Of a stretch of DNA of 64,000 nucleotides, positions 8,629 through 15,984 are shown one piece after another; position 1 is the first letter of the stretch; each line of letters begins with the position of its first letter. The stretch is from Stenotrophomonas maltophilia (GTDB lineage Bacteria > Pseudomonadota > Gammaproteobacteria > Xanthomonadales > Xanthomonadaceae): NCBI GenBank assembly GCA_002387845.1, contig DGLB01000054.1, positions 62,001 through 126,000 on the forward strand, in the 5' to 3' direction. A program made the position numbers and the translations under genes. The notes beneath the pieces were generated by a model. It did not search any database. It saw only the letters and a list, made by a program, of their open reading frames with translations, and was not told the origin of the DNA.

Positions 8629-9578
8629 CAACCATCCTCGCCGAACTCGATCTGCGCGGCACGCAGTACTGCGCCAGGATCTGTGGCGAGCATGTCGGCC
8701 GGCCGCTCTCCGTTGAGCAGGGCGTGGCGAGTGCGGAACCACTCCACCTCTCCCCAACCGCTGGTGCGGCGGTGGTCATCCATCTTGAAGGGGCCTTTTT
8801 CGCGAAGCACTGCGAGAATTTCCGGTATGAGACGAATCGGAAGTCCATCATCGCCGAACTGCCAACTGGGATATCGATAGCTGGGTGACGGGATGGGTAG
8901 ATAGACGCCAAGAAGCCTGCCGTCACGGCGCAGACTGCTGGCGAGGTGGCTGGCGTTATCTGCGCTGGAGCCCAGCTTGCGGCTGACTTCTGCAGCGGTT
9001 GGCCATGTCGAGGCGAGCTCGGCGCGTCGGCGGGCGGGTGCTTCATCAACCCGTGCATCGGCAAAGGTTGCGTGTGACGCCTTCAGCACAGGTTGCGAAC
9101 TAGACAGCGCTGCTTGGAACGAATCGTAGTAGCGGGCAATGGTCTGTTTGGCAGCACGAATGGCATCGGGTGCTGGATCATCCAACTCAACCAGCACGCA
9201 ATCATTTTCGATGCCACCGCCACGCAACATCTCAAAGGCATCGGCGAGACTCTGGTTGTGCAGTTCCTTCAGGGGCGCATGCATGCTCCAAAGGGCGAAC
9301 AGCGGGGCATGCCGATAGCTGGTTCCGCTTTGGCGATTTCGCGCAACAAGCCTTTCCAAGGGATCCAGGCTTCGCAACGCCGCTAGATAGAGGTTCACCA
9401 TGGTGGTACCTGGCGCTCCGCCGGTGCTCTCGTGCGCCTGGGCGAAGACCCTGATGCGGTTGATCGCATCTGGGAGCATGGGTTCGCTTCCCACCAACTG
9501 CTCAGCCGTGGAAACGCCGCTCCTCTGCAGGACGCTGCCGGCGGCGATTTCGGTCAGTTCAAGGTAGGCCAAGGCCAT
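8628..9578 (-). CDS. Large antitoxin-like protein with MbcA/ParS/Xre-type C-terminus
   Basis: A 316-residue protein whose last 50 residues (WGEVEWFRTRHALLNG through ERPADMLATDPGAVLRAA) resemble the toxin-binding Xre-MbcA-ParS C-terminal domain that partners RES toxins. The start at 9578 follows a GGAGGG ribosome site. The first 180 residues have no domain I recognise, and a possible HTH lies around TAAEVSRKLGSSADNASHLASSLRRDG (about residues 193-220). Typical RES antitoxins are only 120-170 residues, so this one is about twice the usual length. It overlaps the RES gene by one base. It is divergent from the HTH-nucleotidyltransferase gene at 9753 and shares a repeat-rich promoter region with it. 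Confidence 0.62.
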   Translation of the reverse strand: MALAYLELTEIAAGSVLQRSGVSTAEQLVGSEPMLPDAINRIRVFAQAHESTGGAPGTTMVNLYLAALRSLDPLERLVARNRQSGTSYRHAPLFALWSMHAPLKELHNQSLADAFEMLRGGGIENDCVLVELDDPAPDAIRAAKQTIARYYDSFQAALSSSQPVLKASHATFADARVDEAPARRRAELASTWPTAAEVSRKLGSSADNASHLASSLRRDGRLLGVYLPIPSPSYRYPSWQFGDDGLPIRLIPEILAVLREKGPFKMDDHRRTSGWGEVEWFRTRHALLNGERPADMLATDPGAVLRAAQIEFGEDG

Positions 9579-9649
9579 GACGCCCTCCGCGGGGGTAGGG
9601 GCTGGATCGGCGATCCAGCAGGACTCCGCTTGGCCACAATGAATTAAAC

Positions 9650-9685
9650 ACGTTAAACAGTCAACGTAATGCCCGTTTTCGTTAA
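9650..9685. promoter_or_regulatory. Candidate operator in a divergent promoter region
   Basis: CGTTAA occurs at 9651-9656 and 9680-9685, and ACGTT/AACGT arms form an imperfect palindrome at 9650-9667. The segment is AT-rich and lies between two divergently transcribed toxin-antitoxin-like genes. It could bind the HTH of either protein. Confidence 0.4.
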
Positions 9686-9752
9686 GTTTCATGCGCTTGA
9701 GTCGAGTGTCCCGTTGGAATATCGTTGCCTGAACAGCAACGAATGTCGCCAA

Positions 9753-10382
9753 ATGAGCAACACTTCGCACCTGATGGACATCCTCTTCCCGGTGGGTCGC
9801 CAGCGGGTGCTTGCCGTGCTGCTGCTCCAGCCGGAACAGAGCTTCCACCTTCGCGAGTTGGCTCGAATTACCGGCAGTCACGCCGGAACGCTTGCGCGGG
9901 AGTTGGACAGGCTCACTAGCTCCGGACTCCTGCAACGCAGTGAGGTTGGCAACCAGGTGCACTATCGCGCCAATCGCGACTGCTTCCTGTTTGATGATCT
10001 GGTAGCCATCTTCCGCAAGACCCATGGAGCTGTGCCTGCTTTGCGAGCCGCGCTGGCGACGTTGAGTGCGGGTGTTTCCGTGGCTTGGATCTTCGGTTCG
10101 GTGGCACGTGGCGCAGAAGTGTCCGGCAGCGACATAGACCTGCTGGTGCTAGGAGAGGTGGGATTCGCTGATCTGGTGCGGGCTGTCCATCCGGTCCAGG
10201 AACTTCTGCAACGGGAGGTCAATCCAGTCTTGTACGCTCGGGAGGAATTCATGCGAAGGCTGCACGCAGGCGACACGTTTGCACGCGAGTTGCTCTCCAA
10301 GCCGAAGCTTCTCGTCGTAGGGGACATGGATGACGTTGGAAAACTTGCTGAAGATCCTTCAGCTGCTGGAACATCAGGCTGA
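9753..10382 (+). CDS. HTH-nucleotidyltransferase (MNT-type) protein
   Basis: A 209-residue protein with a winged helix-turn-helix (residues about 20-75, LRELARITGSHAGTLARELDRL) followed by a minimal nucleotidyltransferase domain with the signature GSVARGAEVSGSDIDLLVLG (GS...DxD). Such proteins are usually the antitoxin of HEPN toxin pairs, inactivating the toxin by nucleotide transfer, or are DNA-binding regulators of them. The start ATG at 9753 is chosen from the domain boundary; an ATG at 9669 would add 28 residues. A HEPN-like N-terminus begins inside its 3' end (10330), which fits a decayed toxin partner. The ribosome site is weak. Confidence 0.7.
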   Translation: MSNTSHLMDILFPVGRQRVLAVLLLQPEQSFHLRELARITGSHAGTLARELDRLTSSGLLQRSEVGNQVHYRANRDCFLFDDLVAIFRKTHGAVPALRAALATLSAGVSVAWIFGSVARGAEVSGSDIDLLVLGEVGFADLVRAVHPVQELLQREVNPVLYAREEFMRRLHAGDTFARELLSKPKLLVVGDMDDVGKLAEDPSAAGTSG

Positions 10383-10407
10383 TGCCAGCGCTACGTTCAG
10401 GGGGTAA
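10330..10407 (+). pseudogene. Remnant N-terminus of a HEPN-type partner gene
   Basis: An ATG at 10330, overlapping the end of the nucleotidyltransferase gene in another frame, reads MTLENLLKILQLLEHQADAS before stopping at 10405-10407 (25 codons). The start resembles HEPN proteins that follow HTH-nucleotidyltransferase genes, which commonly begin with a similar LENLL...L..H peptide and overlap the upstream gene this way. The rest of the gene is absent, so it is a truncated relic. The identification rests on a short match and is tentative. Confidence 0.4.
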
Positions 10408-10408
10408 C

Positions 10409-10564
10409 GTGCCTATCAGGACCGTTGATGATTACAACGAGGCGATACGGCGGCTATCGGTCTGGTTCGATGATCCGCCGGAGTATGGAAGCGATGAGGG
10501 CAACGCGTTTGAGAGGTTGCTGATGCGGGTCGCGGTGTACGAAAGCGAGCATTTTCCGATCTGA
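10409..10564 (+). CDS. Short HigA-antitoxin-like N-terminal fragment
   Basis: The peptide VPIRTVDDYNEAIRRLSVWF... ending YESEHFPI matches the first 50 residues of HigA/HTH-type antitoxins, which continue past this point into a Cro-like HTH. Here translation stops right after HFPI, so the DNA-binding half is missing. A GTG at 10409 follows AGGGGG closely; an ATG at 10382, overlapping the stop of the previous gene, would give 60 residues. It is probably a leftover of a second toxin-antitoxin pair, though a short functional protein cannot be excluded. Confidence 0.5.
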   Translation: MPIRTVDDYNEAIRRLSVWFDDPPEYGSDEGNAFERLLMRVAVYESEHFPI

Positions 10565-10578
10565 GGTGGATGGCCGTC

Positions 10579-10603
10579 GCAGCCACGCAGGGCGTGGCTC
10601 TAC
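10579..10603. repeat. SMAG-type REP element
   Basis: The stem AGCCACGC-AGG-GCGTGGCT followed by CTAC is a minus-strand GTAG element just behind the HigA-like fragment and ahead of the LacI-type operator. Confidence 0.75.
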
Positions 10604-10695
10604 GCGGGGGATGCATTCCGACCGGCTGCTTGGTGCCTCTCAGCATCCATTTTTGTGCGCTGCGTCTTTCATTGGATCGATTTAGTGCCGTATGG

Positions 10696-10709
10696 TGCAA
10701 TCGATTGCA
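10696..10709. promoter_or_regulatory. LacI-family operator for the dehydrogenase operon
   Basis: TGCAATCGATTGCA is a perfect 14-bp palindrome with the central CG typical of LacI/GalR operators. It lies 49 bases before the first gene of the plus-strand operon. An identical palindrome stands at 19436-19449 between the divergent partner operon and the lacI-type gene. TATGGT at 10691-10696 could be an overlapping -10 box. Confidence 0.8.
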
Positions 10710-10757
10710 TTGCAGTGAATCGTTGCGTTTGATACCGGTTGGGAGGCCGGTGGGCGA

Positions 10758-11654
10758 ATGTCCATTGATTCGAGCGGGCCAACGGCGACACCCGGGTTCA
10801 CGCGGCGCGAGGCGCTGCGCATGGCGGTCGCCGGAGGTATAGGCCTTGGCACTGCCAAAGTGCTGCCCGCGTCTGCGGCCGATGCCCCCCTGAGGGCCAA
10901 TCTGAAGCACTCCGTCGCCCGCTGGACCTTCCCGAAGCTGTCCGTCGCCGAGCTCTGCCAGACGGTCAAGAGCATCGGCTTCGCCGCCATCGATCTGGTC
11001 GGGCCGGAAGACTGGCCCACCCTGAAAGCGCACGGCGTGGACAGCTCGATGTGCAACGGCGCGGAGCTGGGCCTGACCAAGGGCTTCGCCGGCCGCGAAT
11101 TCCACGACCCGCTGGTAGAGCGTTACACGCGCCACATCGACCTGGTCGCCGACGCCGGCTACCGAAACCTGATCTGCTTCTCCGGCAACCGCAACGGCAT
11201 GGATCCGCAAGTCGGCATGGCCAACGCCGAAGCTGGCCTCAAGCGCATCCTTGGGCATGCCGAAAAGCGCGGCGTGGTGCTGGTGATGGAGCTTCTGAAC
11301 TCGCGGGTCGACCACCCCGACTATCTGTGCGACCACTCGGCGTGGGGCGTGGAGCTGTGCCAGCGGCTCGGCTCGAACAACTTCGGTCTGCTGTACGACA
11401 TCTACCACATGCAGATCATGGAGGGCGACATCATCGCCACCATTGGCAGGCACCACGCCTGCTTCAAGCACTATCACACCGCGGGCGTGCCGGGCCGACA
11501 CGAGATCGGCGACCAGCAGGAACTGAACTACCCCGCCATCTGTCGCGCGATCCGCGACACCGGTTTCGATGGGTATCTGGCGCAGGAGTTCATCCCCACT
11601 GCGCCCGATCCCGTCGGTTCGCTGCGCGAGGCGATCCGCCTTTGCGATGTTTGA
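10758..11654 (+). CDS. Tat-exported hydroxypyruvate isomerase-like TIM barrel
   Basis: A 298-residue protein with a twin-arginine signal (TRREALRMAVAGGIGLG, residues 15-31) followed by an AP-endonuclease-2/xylose-isomerase-like TIM barrel. Likely metal ligands are the E in VMELLN, the D in LLYDIYHMQIMEGD and the E in LAQEFIP, as in the hydroxypyruvate isomerase family. It probably isomerises or epimerises an oxidised sugar. It is the first gene of the plus-strand operon, 29 bases before the flavin dehydrogenase, behind a LacI-type operator. A Tat signal on this family is notable, because it places sugar isomerisation in the periplasm. The exact substrate is unknown. Confidence 0.78.
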   Translation: MSIDSSGPTATPGFTRREALRMAVAGGIGLGTAKVLPASAADAPLRANLKHSVARWTFPKLSVAELCQTVKSIGFAAIDLVGPEDWPTLKAHGVDSSMCNGAELGLTKGFAGREFHDPLVERYTRHIDLVADAGYRNLICFSGNRNGMDPQVGMANAEAGLKRILGHAEKRGVVLVMELLNSRVDHPDYLCDHSAWGVELCQRLGSNNFGLLYDIYHMQIMEGDIIATIGRHHACFKHYHTAGVPGRHEIGDQQELNYPAICRAIRDTGFDGYLAQEFIPTAPDPVGSLREAIRLCDV

Positions 11655-11683
11655 AATGATATCCACCCAGGTGAAGTAGACCC

Positions 11684-13372
11684 ATGGCAGACAATCATTA
11701 CGACGCCATTGTTGTTGGCTCGGGAATCAGTGGCGGTTGGGCGGCAAAGGAACTGACCGAAAAAGGTCTCAAAGTGTTGATGCTGGAACGCGGCCGCAAC
11801 ATCGAGCACGTCAAGGACTACGTCAACGCGATGAAGGAGGCGTGGGATTTCCCGCACCGCAATCGACCCACCCAGGCGATGAAAGCCGACTTCCCGGTGC
11901 TGATGCGCGACTACGGGCTGGTCGAGAATCTCGAGGGCATGTGGGCCGATGAAAAGGACTCGCCCTATGTCGAGACCAAGCGCTTCGACTGGTTCCGCGG
12001 CTACCACGTCGGTGGCCGTTCGTTGTTGTGGGGGCGGCAGAGCTATCGCTTCTCGGACCTGGATTTCGAGGCCAACCAGAAGGAGGGCATCGCCACCGAC
12101 TGGCCGATCCGCTACGCCGACATCGCCCCCTGGTACGACCACGTGGAGAAGTTCGCCGGCATCGCCGGTACCCGCGAAGGGCTGGACGTGCTGCCCGATG
12201 GCGAGTTCCTGCCGCCCATTCCGCTGAACATCGTCGAGAAAGACGTGGCCGCACGGATCAAGAAGGCCTTTGGTGGCACCCGGCACATGATCCACGCGCG
12301 CACGGCGAACATCACCCAGCCGATGCCGGAGCAGGGGCGGGTCAACTGCCAGTATCGCAACAAGTGCATTCTGGGCTGTCCCTTTGGTGCCTACTTCTCG
12401 ACCCAGGCGGCAACGCTGCCGGCGGCGATGAAGACCGGCAACCTGACTTTGCGTCCGTTCTCGATCGTCAAGGAAGTGCTGTACGACAAGGACCGCAAGC
12501 GCGCGCGTGGCGTGGAAGTCATCGATGCTGAGACCGGGCAGACCTACCAGTACACCGCCAAGGTCGTCTTCCTCAATGCGTCGTCGTTCAACTCGACCTG
12601 GATGCTGATGAACTCGGCCACCGATGTCTGGGAAGGCGGTCTGGGCTCTTCCTCCGGCGAGCTTGGGCACAATGTGATGGACCATCACTTCGGGGCCGGT
12701 GCCTCCGGTCGCGTCGAAGGCTATGACGACAAATACTACTTCGGGCGTCGTCCGTGCGGGTTCTATGTTCCGCGCTTCCGCAACGTCACTGCCGACGACA
12801 AACGCGGCTATCGACGCGGCTTCGGCTACCAGGGCGGTGCCAGCCGCAATGGCTGGTCGCGCGAGATCGCCGAGATGAACATCGGTGCCGACCTGAAGGA
12901 AGCCCTCACCCTGCCAGGCGACTGGCGTATCGGCATGACCGGCTTCGGCGAGATGCTGCCGCATCACGACAACACCATCCGCCTGGACAAGGACAAGAAG
13001 GACAAATGGGGCCTGCCGGTGTTGGCGATGGATGTGTCGATGCGTGCCAACGAGCTGGCCATGCGCAAGGACATGGCGGCCGATGCAGCCGAAATGCTCG
13101 AGGCCGCCGGGGTCAAGGACGTGCAGATGCACGACAACGACTACGCGCCGGGCAAGGGCATCCACGAAATGGGCACCGCGCGCATGGGGCGTGACCGCAA
13201 GAGTTCGGTGCTGAACCAGCACAACCAGGTCTGGGATGCACCCAACGTCTATGTGACCGATGGGGCCTGCATGACCTCCAGCGCCTGCGTGAATCCTTCA
13301 TTGACCTACATGGCACTGACCGCGCGGGCGGCCGACCATGCGGTGCGCGAACTGAAAGCGGGGAATCTCTGA
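11684..13372 (+). CDS. GMC-family flavin dehydrogenase, glycoside 3-dehydrogenase-like large subunit
   Basis: A 562-residue GMC oxidoreductase. The FAD-binding GSGISGG sits at about residues 12-18, and the catalytic pair is H494 (IHEMGTARMG) and N537 (VNPSLTYMAL). C222, C228 and C232 in CQYRNKCILGC match the 3Fe-4S ligand spacing of membrane-linked FAD glucose dehydrogenases and glucoside 3-dehydrogenases, so electrons would leave through an iron-sulfur cluster. It has no signal of its own and would be carried across by the Tat-signal small subunit encoded next. That gene starts within its stop codon (TGATG). A cytochrome c encoded at 14782 is the likely acceptor. AGGTGA precedes the start. 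The substrate, inferred from the neighbours, is a glucoside oxidised at C3. Confidence 0.88.
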   Translation: MADNHYDAIVVGSGISGGWAAKELTEKGLKVLMLERGRNIEHVKDYVNAMKEAWDFPHRNRPTQAMKADFPVLMRDYGLVENLEGMWADEKDSPYVETKRFDWFRGYHVGGRSLLWGRQSYRFSDLDFEANQKEGIATDWPIRYADIAPWYDHVEKFAGIAGTREGLDVLPDGEFLPPIPLNIVEKDVAARIKKAFGGTRHMIHARTANITQPMPEQGRVNCQYRNKCILGCPFGAYFSTQAATLPAAMKTGNLTLRPFSIVKEVLYDKDRKRARGVEVIDAETGQTYQYTAKVVFLNASSFNSTWMLMNSATDVWEGGLGSSSGELGHNVMDHHFGAGASGRVEGYDDKYYFGRRPCGFYVPRFRNVTADDKRGYRRGFGYQGGASRNGWSREIAEMNIGADLKEALTLPGDWRIGMTGFGEMLPHHDNTIRLDKDKKDKWGLPVLAMDVSMRANELAMRKDMAADAAEMLEAAGVKDVQMHDNDYAPGKGIHEMGTARMGRDRKSSVLNQHNQVWDAPNVYVTDGACMTSSACVNPSLTYMALTARAADHAVRELKAGNL

Positions 13373-13947
13373 TGGAACGCCGCGAACTTCTGAAGATGAT
13401 CGTCGCCGCCACCGGCGCGGCCATGATCGGCCTGCCGGCGCTGGCCGGCGGGCAGGTGCCGGCTGCAGGCGCGAAGACCGTCTTCTCGGCTGCCGACATC
13501 GCGCTGATGGATGAGATTGCCGACACCATCCTGCCGCGGACCAAAACGCCCGGAGCCAAGGACACCGGCATCGGTGCCTTCATGGCGACGTTCGTTGCCG
13601 ACTGTTACACCGCGCAGCAGCAGGCCACGTTCCGTGCCGGCCTGGCCGACATCGACAAGCGGGCAGGCGGGCGCTTCGTCTCGCTGACCCCGCAGGCCCG
13701 CACCGAGCTGCTGCGCGCGGTGGACGCGGAGGCGAAGAAGCGCGCCGCTGAAGCCACCGGCCCGCGCAACGCGGAGGCGGCGGAGGCGAAGGCGCACTAC
13801 TTCACCATGCTCAAGCAGCTGACCATCTTCGGCTTCTTCACTTCGAAGACCGGCGCAACCGAAGTGCTGCAGTATGTCGCCGTGCCGGGGCGCTACGACG
13901 GCGACCTGGCGTATGTGGCCGGCACGCCGGCCTGGGGCACCAGCTGA
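13372..13947 (+). CDS. Gluconate 2-dehydrogenase subunit 3-like small subunit
   Basis: A 191-residue hitchhiker subunit of the gluconate 2-dehydrogenase subunit 3 family. It opens with a Tat signal, RRELLKMIVAATGAAMIG, followed by the family segment ADIALMDEIADTILPRTKTPGAKD. It is needed for folding and Tat export of the flavin subunit. The start overlaps the GMC stop codon by one base, so the two subunits are made together. There is no cofactor motif, as expected. Confidence 0.87.
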   Translation: MERRELLKMIVAATGAAMIGLPALAGGQVPAAGAKTVFSAADIALMDEIADTILPRTKTPGAKDTGIGAFMATFVADCYTAQQQATFRAGLADIDKRAGGRFVSLTPQARTELLRAVDAEAKKRAAEATGPRNAEAAEAKAHYFTMLKQLTIFGFFTSKTGATEVLQYVAVPGRYDGDLAYVAGTPAWGTS

Positions 13948-13988
13948 CAGCCCACCCTGATTCGCCCATCTACTTGACCAGGAACACG

Positions 13989-14732
13989 ATGACCCGACCT
14001 CTTCTGATGGCGGCCTGCCTGCTGGCGGCCGCCCCTGCATGGGCTGCACCCAAAGGTGACCCCGCGCGCGATCCCGCGACGACCGAAGCCTGGACGCCCG
14101 AACCTGCAATCGTGGCCACGCCTCCGGGCGGTGCGCCGTCTGACGCGATCGTGCTGTTCGATGGCAAGGACACCTCCGCCTGGGAGGCGGAGCAGGGCGG
14201 TCGCGTGCCCTGGACGGTGGCCGACGGCGCGATGACGGTGGTGCCGGGCAGCAAGGGCATCCGCACCCGCGAGAAATTCTGCGACATCCAGTTGCACGTC
14301 GAGTGGCGCAGCCCGACAGAAACGCGGGGCTTCGAAGGCCAGAATCGCGGCAACAGCGGCATCTTCCTGCAGGAACTGTATGAGCTGCAGGTGCTGGACA
14401 GCTACCACAACCCGACCTATGCCAACGGCCAGGCCGGCTCGATCTACAAACAGGCGATGCCCCTGGCGAACGCCTCGCGCGCGCCGGGCGAGTGGCAGAC
14501 CTACGACGTGATCTGGAAGGCCCCGCGCTTCTCGCCGGGCGGTGGGCTGCTCTCGCCAGCCCGCATCACCGTGCTGCACAACGGCGTGCTGGTACAGAAC
14601 GACACCGTGGTGTCCGGCAAGACCGAGTACATCGGTGCGCCGTCGTACGCCCCCCACGACTGCGCGCCCCTGTATCTGCAGGAACACGCCTCGAAGGTCA
14701 GCTTCCGCAACATCTGGGTACGCAGGCTGTAA
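13989..14732 (+). CDS. Secreted DUF1080 (3-keto-disaccharide hydrolase-like) protein
   Basis: A 247-residue protein with signal peptide TRPLLMAACLLAAAPAWA and a concanavalin-like DUF1080 fold: DAIVLFDGKDTSAWE at the start, a central NRGNSGIFLQELYELQVLDSY segment and the typical end FRNIWVRRL. Pfam names this family after hydrolysis of 3-keto-disaccharides. Here it would cleave the keto-glycoside produced by the dehydrogenase encoded upstream, in the periplasm. The ATG at 13989 follows CAGGAA; a TTG at 13974 is less likely. It ends the plus-strand operon just before a SMAG element. Confidence 0.85.
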   Translation: MTRPLLMAACLLAAAPAWAAPKGDPARDPATTEAWTPEPAIVATPPGGAPSDAIVLFDGKDTSAWEAEQGGRVPWTVADGAMTVVPGSKGIRTREKFCDIQLHVEWRSPTETRGFEGQNRGNSGIFLQELYELQVLDSYHNPTYANGQAGSIYKQAMPLANASRAPGEWQTYDVIWKAPRFSPGGGLLSPARITVLHNGVLVQNDTVVSGKTEYIGAPSYAPHDCAPLYLQEHASKVSFRNIWVRRL

Positions 14733-14742
14733 CGGGAAACCC

Positions 14743-14765
14743 GTAGAGCCACGCCCTGCGTGGCT
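14743..14765. repeat. SMAG-type REP element between convergent operons
   Basis: GTAG plus the stem AGCCACGC-CCT-GCGTGGCT lies in the 49-base gap between the ends of the two sugar operons. It could act as a shared transcript end. The stem is the same as that at 10579-10603. Confidence 0.75.
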
Positions 14766-14781
14766 TCGCGGTGCCTGACCG

Positions 14782-15078
14782 CTACTTGGCCAGATACGCG
14801 GCCAGGTCATCAATCTCCTGCTGGGAGAGCTGTGCAAACGGCGGCATCAACCCGCCGCCCTTCCTGATCTTCTCCTTGATCTGCGCCGCATCCAGCCGCT
14901 TGGCAACATCCGTAAGCGCAGGGAACGTCGGCGGCACCCCCGCCCGGGTCGCGCCATGGCAGGCCACGCAGTGCACGCTGTAGAGCTTCTCACCTGCCGC
15001 CGGATCCTCCTTGGACCACGCGGCAGGTGCCAGCATCGAACCACACAGCGCTACAGCAGACATCAGTAGTACTTTCAC
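14782..15078 (-). CDS. Small periplasmic cytochrome c
   Basis: A 98-residue class I cytochrome c. Residues 1-22 are a signal peptide ending AAWS. The heme site is C37-V-A-C40-H41 and the axial methionine is M78 in GGLMPPF. GTG is the start, eight bases after AAGGAG. It is the last gene of the minus-strand operon and is the natural electron acceptor for the flavin dehydrogenase encoded convergently, as in three-subunit glucoside 3-dehydrogenases. Confidence 0.88.
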   Translation of the reverse strand: MKVLLMSAVALCGSMLAPAAWSKEDPAAGEKLYSVHCVACHGATRAGVPPTFPALTDVAKRLDAAQIKEKIRKGGGLMPPFAQLSQQEIDDLAAYLAK

Positions 15079-15098
15079 AACACAAACTCCTTCGCTTG

Positions 15099-15965
15099 CT
15101 AGCGCTTCGCGCGGGCGGGCAGGGTGGCAGTCAGGTGTTCACGCAGGTACTCGGCCCCGGTCTGGATGATGCGGGCGGGGTCACGCGGCTGGTCGTGCTC
15201 GACGATGTACCACTGCACCTTGGCATCCGCCGCGGCCGGCAGGATCACGTTCCAGTCGAGCACGCCCTGGCCGACGGCGGCGAATCCGCCTTCGTCCTTG
15301 TTCTGGCCCGCTGGCGCGTTGTCCTTCGCGTGCACGGCAAACATGCGGCCCTTGAATTTCTTCAGCATCGCGGCCGGGTCATGGCCTGCGCGTGCCGCCC
15401 AGGCCAGGTCCAGCTCGGTCTGCAGATCGGGGCCGGCAGCGTCGAACAGCAGCTCCAACCCCGTCTTGCCGTCATAATCGACCAGCTCGAAGTCATGGTT
15501 GTGGTAGGCCAGGTGCATGCCCTGGGCCTGCACCCGCGCGGCGAGCTGGCCCAGCTCCTTGCCAAGCGCGGTCCAGCCCGCTGCATCGGTAGGGCGATCC
15601 TTTTCATTCAGATACGGCACCACCAGGGTGGTGTTGCCGATCGCCCGGTTGAAGGCGATCACGCCGTCCAGGTCCTTGCGCAGGTCAGCCAGCTGCGAGT
15701 GGGACGAAATCGCCTTGATCGAATACCGGTCCAGCAGCTGCTTGAGTTCCGCAGCGCTGACGTTCTGCGTGCCCACGGTCTCCACCGCGTGCACGCCGGC
15801 GTCGTGGACGATCTTCAACTGCTGGTCAAGTGAACCGGCGTTGCGCAGCGTGTACATCTGCACCGCGATGGGCTTCTGCGGACCGGTGACGTCGGCGGCA
15901 AAGGCGGGCAGGGCGGCGAGCAGCAGCAAGGCGAGGGGCAGGGTCCGGCGTGTACGGGTCTTCAT
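15099..15965 (-). CDS. Secreted sugar isomerase/epimerase (TIM barrel)
   Basis: A 288-residue protein with a Sec signal (RRTLPLALLLLAALPAFA) and an AP-endonuclease-2-like barrel. YHNHDFEL, ELDLAWAARAG and YIVEHDQ hold probable metal-binding residues. The start at 15965 follows GGGAGGAG. It lies 20 bases before the cytochrome gene and 19 after the oxidoreductase gene. It is the second isomerase-like protein in the locus predicted to act outside the cytoplasm. The substrate is unknown, probably a keto sugar released in the periplasm. Confidence 0.8.
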   Translation of the reverse strand: MKTRTRRTLPLALLLLAALPAFAADVTGPQKPIAVQMYTLRNAGSLDQQLKIVHDAGVHAVETVGTQNVSAAELKQLLDRYSIKAISSHSQLADLRKDLDGVIAFNRAIGNTTLVVPYLNEKDRPTDAAGWTALGKELGQLAARVQAQGMHLAYHNHDFELVDYDGKTGLELLFDAAGPDLQTELDLAWAARAGHDPAAMLKKFKGRMFAVHAKDNAPAGQNKDEGGFAAVGQGVLDWNVILPAAADAKVQWYIVEHDQPRDPARIIQTGAEYLREHLTATLPARAKR

Positions 15966-15984
15966 CAAGCACTCCTCCCAGAAT

